64,000 bases of DNA from Aeromicrobium massiliense JC14. GTDB lineage: Bacteria; Actinomycetota; Actinomycetes; Propionibacteriales; Nocardioidaceae. Below the pieces are notes generated by a model, which did not search any database, was not told the origin of the DNA, and was given only the letters and a program-made list of their open reading frames with translations. Position numbers and translations under genes: made by a program. Numbering within the stretch: position 1 is the first letter of the stretch; the number at the start of each line of letters is the position of its first letter. The stretch is from assembly GCF_000312105.1 (NCBI RefSeq), contig NZ_HE978638.1:426386-490385 (forward strand). The letters run 5' to 3'. Of the stretch, positions 50,087 to 59,326 are shown one piece after another.

Positions 50087-51358
50087 GTGAGCCTCCAGAC
50101 GCTTCCCCGCGACCAGATCCAGCGCCTGCACGACGAGTTCCTGACCGCCTACCGGCAGCTGCAGGACGAGCAGCTGACCCTGGACATCACCCGGGGCAAG
50201 CCCTCGCCGGCGCAGCTGGACCTGTCCGAGGTGCTGCTGTCGCTGCCCGGCGCGATCCGCCAGGACGCGTCCGGCACCGACGTGCGCAACTACGGCGGCC
50301 TGGACGGCAACCTGCAGCTGCGCCAGACCTTCGCCGAGATCCTCGGCATCCCGGTCGAGCAGCTCCTGGCCGGCGAGAACGCCAGCCTGTCGGCCATGCA
50401 CGACGCGATCGTCTACGCGCTGCTGCACGGCGTGCCCGGCTCCGAGCGCCCGTGGGCCCGCGAGGACTCGATCGCCTTCATCTGCCCGGTGCCCGGCTAC
50501 GACCGCCACTTCGCGATCACCGAGCGCTTCGGCATCGAGATGCTGACGGTGCCGATGCTCGAGGACGGCCCCGACATGGACGCCGTGCGCGAGCTCGTCG
50601 CCGATCCGTCGGTCAAGGGCATGTGGCTCGTGCCCACCTACTCCAACCCGACCGGCTACACCGTGAGCGACGACGTCGCCCGTCAGCTGGCCGAGATGAC
50701 CACCGCGGCCCCCGACTTCCGCATCTTCTGGGACAACGCCTACGCCGTGCACCACCTCACCGAGGAGCGCACCCCGTCCGCCGACCTGCTGGGCCTGTGC
50801 GCGCAGGCCGGCAACCCCGACCGCGCGTTCGTGTTCGCCTCCACGTCCAAGATCACCTTCGCCGGCTCCGGCGTCGGCTTCTTCGGCTCGTCGCCGGCCA
50901 ACGTCGCGTGGTGGCGCGAGAACATCTCGTTCCGCACCATCGGCCCGGACAAGGTCAACCACCTGCGCCACGCGATGTACCTGCGCGACCCCGAGGCCGT
51001 GCACCAGCTGATGGCCGGGCACCGCGAGATCCTCGCGCCGAAGTTCGACACGGTGCTGCGCATCCTGTCCGACCGGCTCGGCCCGCACGAGGTCGCCACC
51101 TGGACGCAGCCGCGGGGCGGCTACTTCGTGAGCCTGGACGTCGTGGAGGGCACCGCCAAGCGCGTCGTGCAGCTCGCGCGCGAGGCCGGCATCGCGCTGA
51201 CCCCGGCCGGGTCGGCGTTCCCGCACGGGCTCGACCCGCGCGACAGCAACATCCGCATCGCGCCGTCGATGCCGACGGTGGAGCAGCTCGAGGTCGCGAT
51301 CGACGGCCTGGCCACGTGCGTGCTGCTGGCCGCGACGGAGCAGGCGCTCGCGTCCTGA
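50087..51358 (+). CDS. Aspartate aminotransferase, subgroup Ic type
   Basis: 423 residues from GTG 50087 (leaderless, TACCGT six bases upstream). PLP enzyme moving amino groups between aspartate and 2-oxoglutarate. Seen: R-G-K-P-S-P-A-Q-L-D, N-Y-G-G-L-D-G, P-T-Y-S-N-P-T-G-Y, the cofactor aspartate in F-W-D-N-A-Y, the Schiff-base lysine in F-A-S-T-S-K-I-T-F-A-G-S-G, and the substrate arginine in N-I-R-I-A-P-S. Length and the A-L-A-S tail fit the Corynebacterium AspT group (PF12897) rather than classical Asp/Tyr aminotransferases. The glycerate kinase gene starts one base after its stop. Confidence 0.9.
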   Translation: MSLQTLPRDQIQRLHDEFLTAYRQLQDEQLTLDITRGKPSPAQLDLSEVLLSLPGAIRQDASGTDVRNYGGLDGNLQLRQTFAEILGIPVEQLLAGENASLSAMHDAIVYALLHGVPGSERPWAREDSIAFICPVPGYDRHFAITERFGIEMLTVPMLEDGPDMDAVRELVADPSVKGMWLVPTYSNPTGYTVSDDVARQLAEMTTAAPDFRIFWDNAYAVHHLTEERTPSADLLGLCAQAGNPDRAFVFASTSKITFAGSGVGFFGSSPANVAWWRENISFRTIGPDKVNHLRHAMYLRDPEAVHQLMAGHREILAPKFDTVLRILSDRLGPHEVATWTQPRGGYFVSLDVVEGTAKRVVQLAREAGIALTPAGSAFPHGLDPRDSNIRIAPSMPTVEQLEVAIDGLATCVLLAATEQALAS

Positions 51359-51359
51359 C

Positions 51360-52478
51360 ATGACCCGCGTCCTGGTCGCGCCCGACAAGTTCGCCGGCAC
51401 GCTGTCGGCCCCTGAGGCCGCCCGCGCGATCGCGGCGGGCTGGGCGCGCCGGGCACCGGACGACGTCCTGACGCTCGCGCCCATGGCCGACGGCGGCCCC
51501 GGGTTCGTCGACGTCCTGCACGCCTCGCTGGGCGGCGACCTGGTGCCGGTGCCCGTCCGCGGGCCGCTCGGCGAGCCGCTCGTCGTGACGCTGCTGGTCA
51601 CCGACGACGCCGTCCACCTGGAGTCGGCGCAGGCGTGCGGCCTCGCGGTCACCGACGGGCGCCGCCCGCTCGACGCGTCGACCACCGGGGTGGGGCAGGC
51701 GCTCGCCGCGGGCGTCGCGCTCGCCCGCGAGCGGGGAGTCGGTCGCGTCGTCGTCGGGCTCGGCGGCTCCGCCACGAACGACGGGGGAGCGGGCCTGCTC
51801 GGCGCGCTCGGCGCCGTCGCCGACGTGCCGCTGGACGCCGGTCCCGCCGCGCTGGACGGCGTGACCCGCGTCGACCTCGCCCCCGCTCGCGACGCCGTCG
51901 CCGGGGTGGACGTCGTCGCGGCGACCGACGTCACCAACGTGCTGCTCGGCATGTTCGGCGCCACCCGCACGTTCGGCCCGCAGAAGGGGCTCGACGAGGA
52001 CCAGGTGCTCCGTGTCGACCGGGTCCTGGACGGCTGGGTCGACGCTGCCTGCGGCTCGACGCCCGCCGAGCGCCGGGTCGCCGACGCCCCGGGATCGGGA
52101 GCCGCCGGCGGACTGGGTCTCGGGCTGCTGCTGCTCGGCGCCGAGGTGCGCTCGGGCATCGAGCTCGTGGCGGAGGCGGTCGGGCTCCCTGCGCTCGCGG
52201 GCTCCCACGACCTGGTGATCTCGGGGGAGGGGGCGTTCGACCACTCCTCGCGCAGCGGCAAGGTCGTGCACGGCGTCGCGTCCGTGGCCGCCGCCGCGGC
52301 GCGCCCCTGCGTCGTCCTGGCCGGACGCGTCACGGTCGGCAGTCGCGAGATGCGGGCCATGGGCGTCGAGTCCGCGTACGCCCTGACCGACCTGGTGGGG
52401 GAGACGACGGCCATGGCCCACCCGTACGAGTCGCTGGTCCACCTGGCCGAGCGGGTCGCCAGGAGCTGGACGCGCTGA
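51360..52478 (+). CDS. Glycerate kinase (type II, GlxK family)
   Basis: 372 residues from ATG 51360, one base after the aminotransferase stop, so co-translated. Phosphorylates glycerate to 2- or 3-phosphoglycerate. Seen: the opening V-L-V-A-P-D-K-F-A-G-T-L-S-A, M-A-D-G-G-P-G (usually A-D-G-G-E-G), G-L-G-G-S-A-T-N-D-G-G, and I-S-G-E-G-A-F-D. The Glu-to-Pro change in the A-D-G-G-x-G loop is slightly unusual. Matches Rv2205c in position. Confidence 0.93.
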   Translation: MTRVLVAPDKFAGTLSAPEAARAIAAGWARRAPDDVLTLAPMADGGPGFVDVLHASLGGDLVPVPVRGPLGEPLVVTLLVTDDAVHLESAQACGLAVTDGRRPLDASTTGVGQALAAGVALARERGVGRVVVGLGGSATNDGGAGLLGALGAVADVPLDAGPAALDGVTRVDLAPARDAVAGVDVVAATDVTNVLLGMFGATRTFGPQKGLDEDQVLRVDRVLDGWVDAACGSTPAERRVADAPGSGAAGGLGLGLLLLGAEVRSGIELVAEAVGLPALAGSHDLVISGEGAFDHSSRSGKVVHGVASVAAAAARPCVVLAGRVTVGSREMRAMGVESAYALTDLVGETTAMAHPYESLVHLAERVARSWTR

Positions 52479-52498
52479 GCCCCCTGGCCGGCCCCGGT

Positions 52499-52558
52499 TA
52501 GGATGGAATGAAAGCGTCGTCGGCGCGGTTGTCGATGACGTGACCTCGAGCCTCGAGG
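52499..52558 (+). promoter_or_regulatory. erpA promoter and palindrome in the leader
   Basis: TAGGAT -10 at 52499-52504; the leader of about 77 bases holds a 15-base palindrome, CCTCGAG-C-CTCGAGG (52544-52558), with a spacer too short for an RNA hairpin loop, so a DNA operator is possible. Confidence 0.45.
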
Positions 52559-52587
52559 CCCCACGCAAGCCAACGCAGGGAGACGAC

Positions 52588-52965
52588 ATGACGACGGACA
52601 GCACCGCCACCCCGGTGGAGATCCAGTCCCAGAAGCCCATCGACGGCGTGCAGCTCAGCGACGGAGCGGCGTCCAAGGTCCGGAGCCTGCTGGAGCAGGA
52701 GGGCCGTGACGACCTGGCCCTGCGCATCGCCGTCCAGCCCGGCGGCTGCTCGGGCCTGCGCTACCAGCTGTTCTTCGACGAGCGCACGCTCGACGGCGAC
52801 GAGATCCGCGACTTCGACGGCGTCAACGTCGTCGTCGACCGCATGAGCCTGCCCTACCTCCACGGCGCGACGATCGACTTCGTCGACACCATCGAGAAGC
52901 AGGGCTTCACGATCGACAACCCCAACGCCACGGGCTCGTGCGCGTGCGGCGACAGCTTCCACTGA
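52588..52965 (+). CDS. erpA: Iron-sulfur cluster insertion protein (A-type carrier)
   Basis: 125 residues from ATG 52588 with AGGGAGA upstream. The three cluster-binding cysteines are in Q-P-G-G-C-S-G-L-R-Y and G-S-C-A-C-G-D-S-F at the C-terminus. It carries [4Fe-4S] or [2Fe-2S] clusters to client proteins; plausible clients nearby are LipA and the Rieske protein QcrA. Position equals Rv2204c. A terminator hairpin follows. Confidence 0.95.
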   Translation: MTTDSTATPVEIQSQKPIDGVQLSDGAASKVRSLLEQEGRDDLALRIAVQPGGCSGLRYQLFFDERTLDGDEIRDFDGVNVVVDRMSLPYLHGATIDFVDTIEKQGFTIDNPNATGSCACGDSFH

Positions 52966-53003
52966 GCCGCACCTCCCAGCGCGCGTAGCACGCCGCGACC
53001 CGA

Positions 53004-53044
53004 CGATCCCCTCGGCCGCCCTCACGGGCAGGCCGGGGGGATCG
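53004..53044 (+). terminator. Hairpin after erpA
   Basis: Stem of about 18 pairs with one G-U and one bulged A (53004-53021 with 53026-53044), loop TCAC. The -10 of the next gene begins two bases later. Confidence 0.7.
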
Positions 53045-53046
53045 TC

Positions 53047-53052
53047 TAGTCT
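53047..53052 (+). promoter_or_regulatory. -10 element for leaderless PfkB kinase gene
   Basis: TAGTCT, six bases before GTG 53059. Confidence 0.6.
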
Positions 53053-53058
53053 GGGTCG

Positions 53059-54039
53059 GTGCGCATCGCGGTAGCTGGATCGGTCGCGACCGATCACCTG
53101 ATGACCTTCACCGGCAAGTTCGCCGACTCCCTCGTCCCCGACCAGCTCGACAAGATCGCCTTGTCGTTCCTGGTGCAGGACCTCGACATCCGTCGCGGGG
53201 GCTGCGGGGCGAACATCGCCTTCGGCCTGGCCCAGCTGGGTCACACGCCGCGCCTGGTCGCGTCCGTGGGCCCGGACTTCGAGGAGTCCGGCTACCTGGG
53301 GTGGCTGCGCGACTCCGGCGTCGACTGCTCGACCCTGCACGTCTCGGAGCAGCACACCGCGCGCTGCACCATCACCACGGACGAGTCGCAGGCCCAGATC
53401 GTCACCTTCTACGCCGGCGCGATGTCCGACGCGCGGCACATCGACGTCGAGGCGCTGCACGCGGCCGAGCCGATCGACCTGCTGCTCATCGGCCCCGACG
53501 ACCCCGACGGCATGGTGCGCCACACCGACACCGCCCGCCGGCTCGGCATCGCGTTCGCGGCCGACCCGTCCCAGCAGCTGGCGTGGGCCGACGGCGACCT
53601 CATCCGCGAGCTCGTCGACGGTGCCGCCTACCTGTTCAGCAACGACTACGAGGACGCCCTGATCCAGCAGAAGACCGGCTGGAGCGCCGCCGACGTGCAG
53701 GCGCACGTCGGCACCCGGGTCGTCACCCGCGGCAAGGACGGCGTCACCGTCTTCACCGCCGAGGGGGAGCAGGTCGACGTGGCCGCCGTGCCCGGCATCA
53801 CCGCGGTCGACCCGACCGGCGTCGGCGACAGCTTCCGCGCCGGGTTCCTGGCCGGCATCGCCGCCGACCTCTCGCTCGAGCGCAGCGCCCAGGTGGGCTG
53901 CACCATCGCCGCCGGCGTCGTCGAGACCGTCGGCACGCAGGAGTACCGCGTCACCCGTGAGGGCTTCCTCGGGCGGGTCAAGCAGGCCTACGGGCCCGAG
54001 GCGGCCGACGAGATCGGCGCGGCGCTGCACCTGGTCTGA
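53059..54039 (+). CDS. PfkB-family carbohydrate/adenosine kinase
   Basis: 326 residues from GTG 53059 (leaderless). Ribokinase fold: R-R-G-G-C-G-A-N-I-A-F-G-L-A-Q-L-G near residue 52-68 and the catalytic loop D-P-T-G-V-G-D-S-F-R-A-G-F near 253-265 with the base Asp. Position between erpA and ctaC matches Rv2202c, the mycobacterial adenosine kinase; many genomes annotate the same gene only as a sugar kinase. Adenosine kinase is therefore an inference from context. Confidence 0.9.
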   Translation: MRIAVAGSVATDHLMTFTGKFADSLVPDQLDKIALSFLVQDLDIRRGGCGANIAFGLAQLGHTPRLVASVGPDFEESGYLGWLRDSGVDCSTLHVSEQHTARCTITTDESQAQIVTFYAGAMSDARHIDVEALHAAEPIDLLLIGPDDPDGMVRHTDTARRLGIAFAADPSQQLAWADGDLIRELVDGAAYLFSNDYEDALIQQKTGWSAADVQAHVGTRVVTRGKDGVTVFTAEGEQVDVAAVPGITAVDPTGVGDSFRAGFLAGIAADLSLERSAQVGCTIAAGVVETVGTQEYRVTREGFLGRVKQAYGPEAADEIGAALHLV

Positions 54040-54110
54040 TCCTCAGGGACCGCACGCGGGGTCGGCCGACACAGCCCGACCCGCACGGCGGCGGTCCCGG
54101 CACCCTGGAG

Positions 54111-54116
54111 TAGGGT
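54111..54116 (+). promoter_or_regulatory. -10 element for ctaC-ctaD-ctaF
   Basis: TAGGGT, giving a leader of about 40 bases before GTG 54161. Confidence 0.5.
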
Positions 54117-54160
54117 GCTGTTGTCGTCAGCTGTGTCTTGAACAGTCAGAAAGGCGCCAC

Positions 54161-54996
54161 GTGGTTCGCATGAAATGGGCGGTCATCGCCCTCGGGATGG
54201 CGGTGCTCGCCGGGTGCTCCCCGCGCGACGAGTCGGACTTGAAGCGCCTCGCGCTGCCGATCGCCGGAAGCGACCGTTCGGACGCGATGTGGAACGTCTG
54301 GCTCGGTGCCTGGATCGCCGCCGGCGTCATCGCCGCGATCGTCCTGTTCCTGATCCTGTACCCGGCCGTCGCGCACCGTCGTCGTCACCCCGACGAGGTG
54401 CCGCCGCAGGTCCGGTACAACCTGCCGATCGAGGCGCTGTACACGATCGCGCCGGTCATCATCGTGGCGGTGTTCTTCTACCACACGATCACCGCGCAGA
54501 ACGAGATGATCAAGGACGTCGAGAACCCCGACCACACGGTCACGGTCGTCGGCTCCAAGTGGCAGTGGTCGTTCAACTACCAGGACGAGCAGGCCGTCTC
54601 CGAGGACGTGTTCGACCTCGGCACGCCGGAGGACCCGGCCGAGCTGTGGCTCCCGGTCGACGAGTCGGTCCGGTTCGAGCTGCTCTCGCCGGACGTCATC
54701 CACTCGTTCTGGGTCCCGGAGTTCTACTTCAAGATGGACGTCGTCCCCGGACGCGAGAACTCCTTCGACCTGACCCCCACGCGTGAGGGCACGTTCACCG
54801 GCCGCTGCGCCGAGCTGTGCGGCGTCTACCACACGCGCATGATCTTCAAGGTCAACGTCGTGTCCCGCGCCGAGTACGACGCCCACCTCCAGGAGCTGGA
54901 GCAGGCCGGCGCCGTGGGCGCCCCCGAGGGCCAGAAGTACGCCTCGGAGCTCGCGGGCTCGAGTGACGACGATGCACAGGATGGAGCTGGCAACTG

Positions 54997-54997
<1 letters not shown>
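54161..54997 (+). CDS. ctaC: Cytochrome c oxidase subunit II
   Basis: 278 residues from GTG 54161 (AAAGG upstream); ATG 54170 is the alternative. Lipoprotein signal with lipobox V-L-A-G-C, then two membrane helices (about 45-65 and 90-110). The CuA domain has [20 protein letters not shown], and the copper site C-A-E-L-C-G-V-Y-H. It takes electrons from QcrC, not from free cytochrome c, in the actinobacterial supercomplex. Its stop TGA overlaps the ctaD ATG by one base. Confidence 0.97.
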
Positions 54998-56742
<1,745 letters not shown>

Positions 56743-56744
56743 CC

Positions 56745-57140
56745 TTGAAGACCGAGGCCTGGATCTTTGCCAGCTGTGGCATCTTCTTCCTGCTGATCGC
56801 CCCGATCTACTGGTTCCTCACCCAGGAGGTCACCGGCACCACGGCGCTGGTGATGACGTTCTTCCTCTGCGCGCTGGTGGTGTTCTACCTCGGCGTCGTG
56901 GCCAAGCAGATCCCCGCGCGTCCCGAGGACCGTCAGGACGGCGAGATCGCGGAGGGTGCCGGCGAGCTCGGCTTCTTCCCGCCGTTCAGCTGGTGGCCGC
57001 TGTACGCCGCGGGCGCGTTCGCGGTGTGCATGCTCGGCATCGTGTTCGGCTGGTGGCTGTTCATCATCGGCGCCGGCTTCGGTGCCGTCGCGGTGTGCGG
57101 CTGGGTGTTCGAGTACTACCGGGGCCTGCACGCCCACTGA
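56745..57140 (+). CDS. ctaF: Actinobacterial cytochrome c oxidase subunit IV
   Basis: 131 residues from TTG 56745, two bases after the ctaD stop, with AAAGGA upstream. Four helices in two hairpins (about 6-26, 32-52, 78-100, 101-122), with F-P-P-F-S-W-W-P-L-Y between them, the family's mark. Structural subunit of the III2-IV2 supercomplex. Last gene of the ctaC-ctaD-ctaF operon. Confidence 0.93.
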   Translation: MKTEAWIFASCGIFFLLIAPIYWFLTQEVTGTTALVMTFFLCALVVFYLGVVAKQIPARPEDRQDGEIAEGAGELGFFPPFSWWPLYAAGAFAVCMLGIVFGWWLFIIGAGFGAVAVCGWVFEYYRGLHAH

Positions 57141-57159
57141 GGCTCGGCAGACCCGTCAT

Positions 57160-57193
57160 CAGGTCCCTCTCCCGTCCGCGGGGGAGGGACCTG
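57160..57193 (+). terminator. Terminator after ctaF
   Basis: 14-bp stem with one G-U pair (57160-57173 with 57180-57193), 6-base loop. Confidence 0.72.
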
Positions 57194-57208
57194 CTGTTGT
57201 CCCGCTCG

Positions 57209-57214
57209 TAGACT
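57209..57214 (+). promoter_or_regulatory. -10 element for leaderless L,D-transpeptidase gene
   Basis: TAGACT, six bases before GTG 57221. Confidence 0.6.
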
Positions 57215-57220
57215 GTCGTG

Positions 57221-58420
57221 GTGAGAGCAACCGCCCGCCTGGCCGCCGTCGTGGCCGTCCTGGTCCTGACGTCCGCCTGCCAGCCGTTCGGTGGTGACGA
57301 GCCCGAGCAGTCCGACGACCGCGGCGGCTCGGCGACCGCGGACGGCGCGAAGCCGGGCCCGGAGGTCAGCGCCTCGGTCGACGACGGCGCCGAGCAGGTG
57401 CCGGTCGACACCGTCGTCACCGCCACGAGCGATGGCGGCGAGATCGATCGGGCGCGACTCGTCGCGACGGTCGAGGGCGAGCGGGTCGAGGTTCCCGGCA
57501 CGGTCGTGGGCGGCCGCTGGCAGGCCGACGGGCTGCTCGAGCCGGGTGCGCGGTACCGCCTGCGGGTCGAGGCCACCGGCGACGACGGGGGACGCACGAC
57601 GGAGACCCGCTCGTTCACCACGCAGGCGCTGACGCTCGCCCAGCAGACGTACCCGAGCGTCGCCCCGCTCGACGGCGAGACCGTGGGCGTCGGGATGCCG
57701 GTGGTCGTCACGTTCGACCTGCCGGTCAAGGACCGGGCCGCCTTCGAGAAGCACATGACGGTCGACGTCGAGGGCAAGGACGTCCCAGGCGCGTGGCACT
57801 GGTTCAGCGACACCGAGGTCCACTACCGGCCGCAGTCGTACTGGCCGGCCCGGTCGACGGTGAAGGTCGACCTGGACGTGAACGCGGTGCCGACCGGCAA
57901 CGGCACGTACGGCCAGGACTCGCGTACCGTCACCTTCCGCACGGGCGCCGCGGCGATCACCCGGGTCGACATCGCGCGGCACCGGATGACCCACTACGTC
58001 GACGGTCGCAAGGTCCGCACGTTCAAGGTCACGACGGGCGACGACCGGCACCGCACGCGCCAGGGCACCAAGGTGATCATGGAGAAGTTCTCCAGCATCG
58101 ACATGGACGCCGCCACGACCGGCGTCGACTCCGCCGACCCCGACTACTACAACATCAAGGGCGTGCGCTGGGCGATGCGCCTCACGTACTCGGGGGAGTT
58201 CATCCACGCCGCCCCGTGGTCGACCGGGTCGCAGGGACGGGCCAACGTCAGCCACGGGTGCACCGGCATGAGCATGGCCGACAGTCGATGGCTGTACGAG
58301 AACAGCCGGCGTGGCGACGTGGTGGTGTACACCGGCAGTCCGCGCAAGCTCGAGCCGCAGAACGGCTGGACGGACTGGAACCAGGACTGGACGTCGTGGC
58401 AGGGCGGCTCGGCGCTCTGA
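57221..58420 (+). CDS. Lipoprotein L,D-transpeptidase
   Basis: 399 residues. GTG 57221 is chosen over GTG 57218 because it lies six bases from TAGACT. Lipobox L-T-S-A-C; two Ig-like domains (about 45-130 and 140-255), and a YkuD catalytic domain (about 255-375) with S-H-G-C-T-G-M-S containing the nucleophilic Cys and the His in F-I-H-A. It makes 3-3 peptidoglycan cross-links outside the membrane, like the LdtMt2 family. The C-terminal W-rich tail (W-T-D-W-N-Q-D-W-T-S-W) is typical. Confidence 0.95.
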   Translation: MRATARLAAVVAVLVLTSACQPFGGDEPEQSDDRGGSATADGAKPGPEVSASVDDGAEQVPVDTVVTATSDGGEIDRARLVATVEGERVEVPGTVVGGRWQADGLLEPGARYRLRVEATGDDGGRTTETRSFTTQALTLAQQTYPSVAPLDGETVGVGMPVVVTFDLPVKDRAAFEKHMTVDVEGKDVPGAWHWFSDTEVHYRPQSYWPARSTVKVDLDVNAVPTGNGTYGQDSRTVTFRTGAAAITRVDIARHRMTHYVDGRKVRTFKVTTGDDRHRTRQGTKVIMEKFSSIDMDAATTGVDSADPDYYNIKGVRWAMRLTYSGEFIHAAPWSTGSQGRANVSHGCTGMSMADSRWLYENSRRGDVVVYTGSPRKLEPQNGWTDWNQDWTSWQGGSAL

Positions 58421-58458
58421 GGGGCGCTCAGGGCCGTCTTCGACGCCAGGGACGCCGA

Positions 58459-58492
58459 AAGGCCCCGGTCACCGCGAGGTGACCGGGGCCTT
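58459..58492. terminator. Bidirectional terminator, hairpin twin 1
   Basis: Perfect 15-bp stem (58459-58473 with 58478-58492), GCGA loop, between convergent genes. Core sequence is the same as at 59269-59308. Confidence 0.85.
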
Positions 58493-58508
58493 CGCCGTAC
58501 GGGGAGCG

Positions 58509-59108
58509 TCAGCTCGCCTTGAGCAGGCGGCTGCGCTCGGGGGTGAGGATCTTCTTCGACGAGAGCATGTCGGCGTAGATGTCGATCGACTCCTCGCTGC
58601 GCATGACCGTGCGGTACGCGCCGGCGGCCATGCGGAGCTTCGGCTCGTCGTCCAGGCAGGAGCGCTTCACCGTGACCGTGATCGAGCCGTTCCTGCCGTT
58701 GCGCGTGCGCAGCTTGGCGGTGCAGGCGCGGTCGAAGTCGCGGTCCAGGACGTCGGCCCGCCTCGAGCCGTCCCAGCCGTAGAGCATGAACGACGCGCTC
58801 CTCCGGCCCGGCTTGTAGAACTCCACGTAGATCGTCGAGCCGGACTTGAGCCGCGAGAACTTGGCGGTGATCGTCACCGTCTTCTTGCCGTGCTTGAAGC
58901 GCACGCCCTTGGCGTCGATGCCCGACTTCTTGCTCGCGGCGGCGCTGAGCCGCTCGTAGTCGCCCTCGCTGTCCTCCGAGACGGTGGTGCGCAGGACGTC
59001 GGCCCGCTTGTCGGTGATCGAGGTCTGCTCGGCGTGGGCCGCCGAGCCGGTGCCCAGGACGGTGGCCGCGGCCAGGGTGGCGGTCGTCAGGGCGGTGATG
59101 AGACGCAT
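58509..59108 (-). CDS. Secreted protein of unknown function
   Basis: 199 residues from ATG 59108 with GAAGGAAAG upstream. Signal peptide (about 1-26, cleaved after A-A-H-A). The mature part looks all-beta: K-K-T-V-T-I-T-A-K-F-S, T-I-Y-V-E-F-Y-K-P-G, S-I-T-V-T-V-K-R-S-C, with two cysteines (in R-A-C-T and R-S-C-L) that may pair. A helical C-terminus follows (S-E-E-S-I-D-I-Y-A-D). No family recognised. It is flanked by near-identical hairpins on both sides. Confidence 0.78.
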   Translation of the reverse strand: MRLITALTTATLAAATVLGTGSAAHAEQTSITDKRADVLRTTVSEDSEGDYERLSAAASKKSGIDAKGVRFKHGKKTVTITAKFSRLKSGSTIYVEFYKPGRRSASFMLYGWDGSRRADVLDRDFDRACTAKLRTRNGRNGSITVTVKRSCLDDEPKLRMAAGAYRTVMRSEESIDIYADMLSSKKILTPERSRLLKAS

Positions 59109-59268
59109 GCGTGTTCTTTCCTTCGTGGTGGTGGTCCGGGATCCCGATCGGCACGCCGCCCGGCCCCCTGAGCGGATCGTAGGGCCGGCGCATGTCCTGA
59201 CGCGGCCGTTCGGCCGAAGGACCCACGAGGTCCGGGCGGGCGTGGGGGAGGGGACCCCCCAGGGACGG

Positions 59269-59308
59269 CGAAGGGCCCCGGTCACCGTGAGGTGACCGGG
59301 GCCCTTCG
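59269..59308 (-). terminator. Terminator after qcrB, hairpin twin 2
   Basis: Perfect 18-bp stem (59269-59286 with 59291-59308), GTGA loop, 18 bases after the qcrB stop. Confidence 0.85.
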
Positions 59309-59326
59309 CGTGTCCGGGGGACGCGC

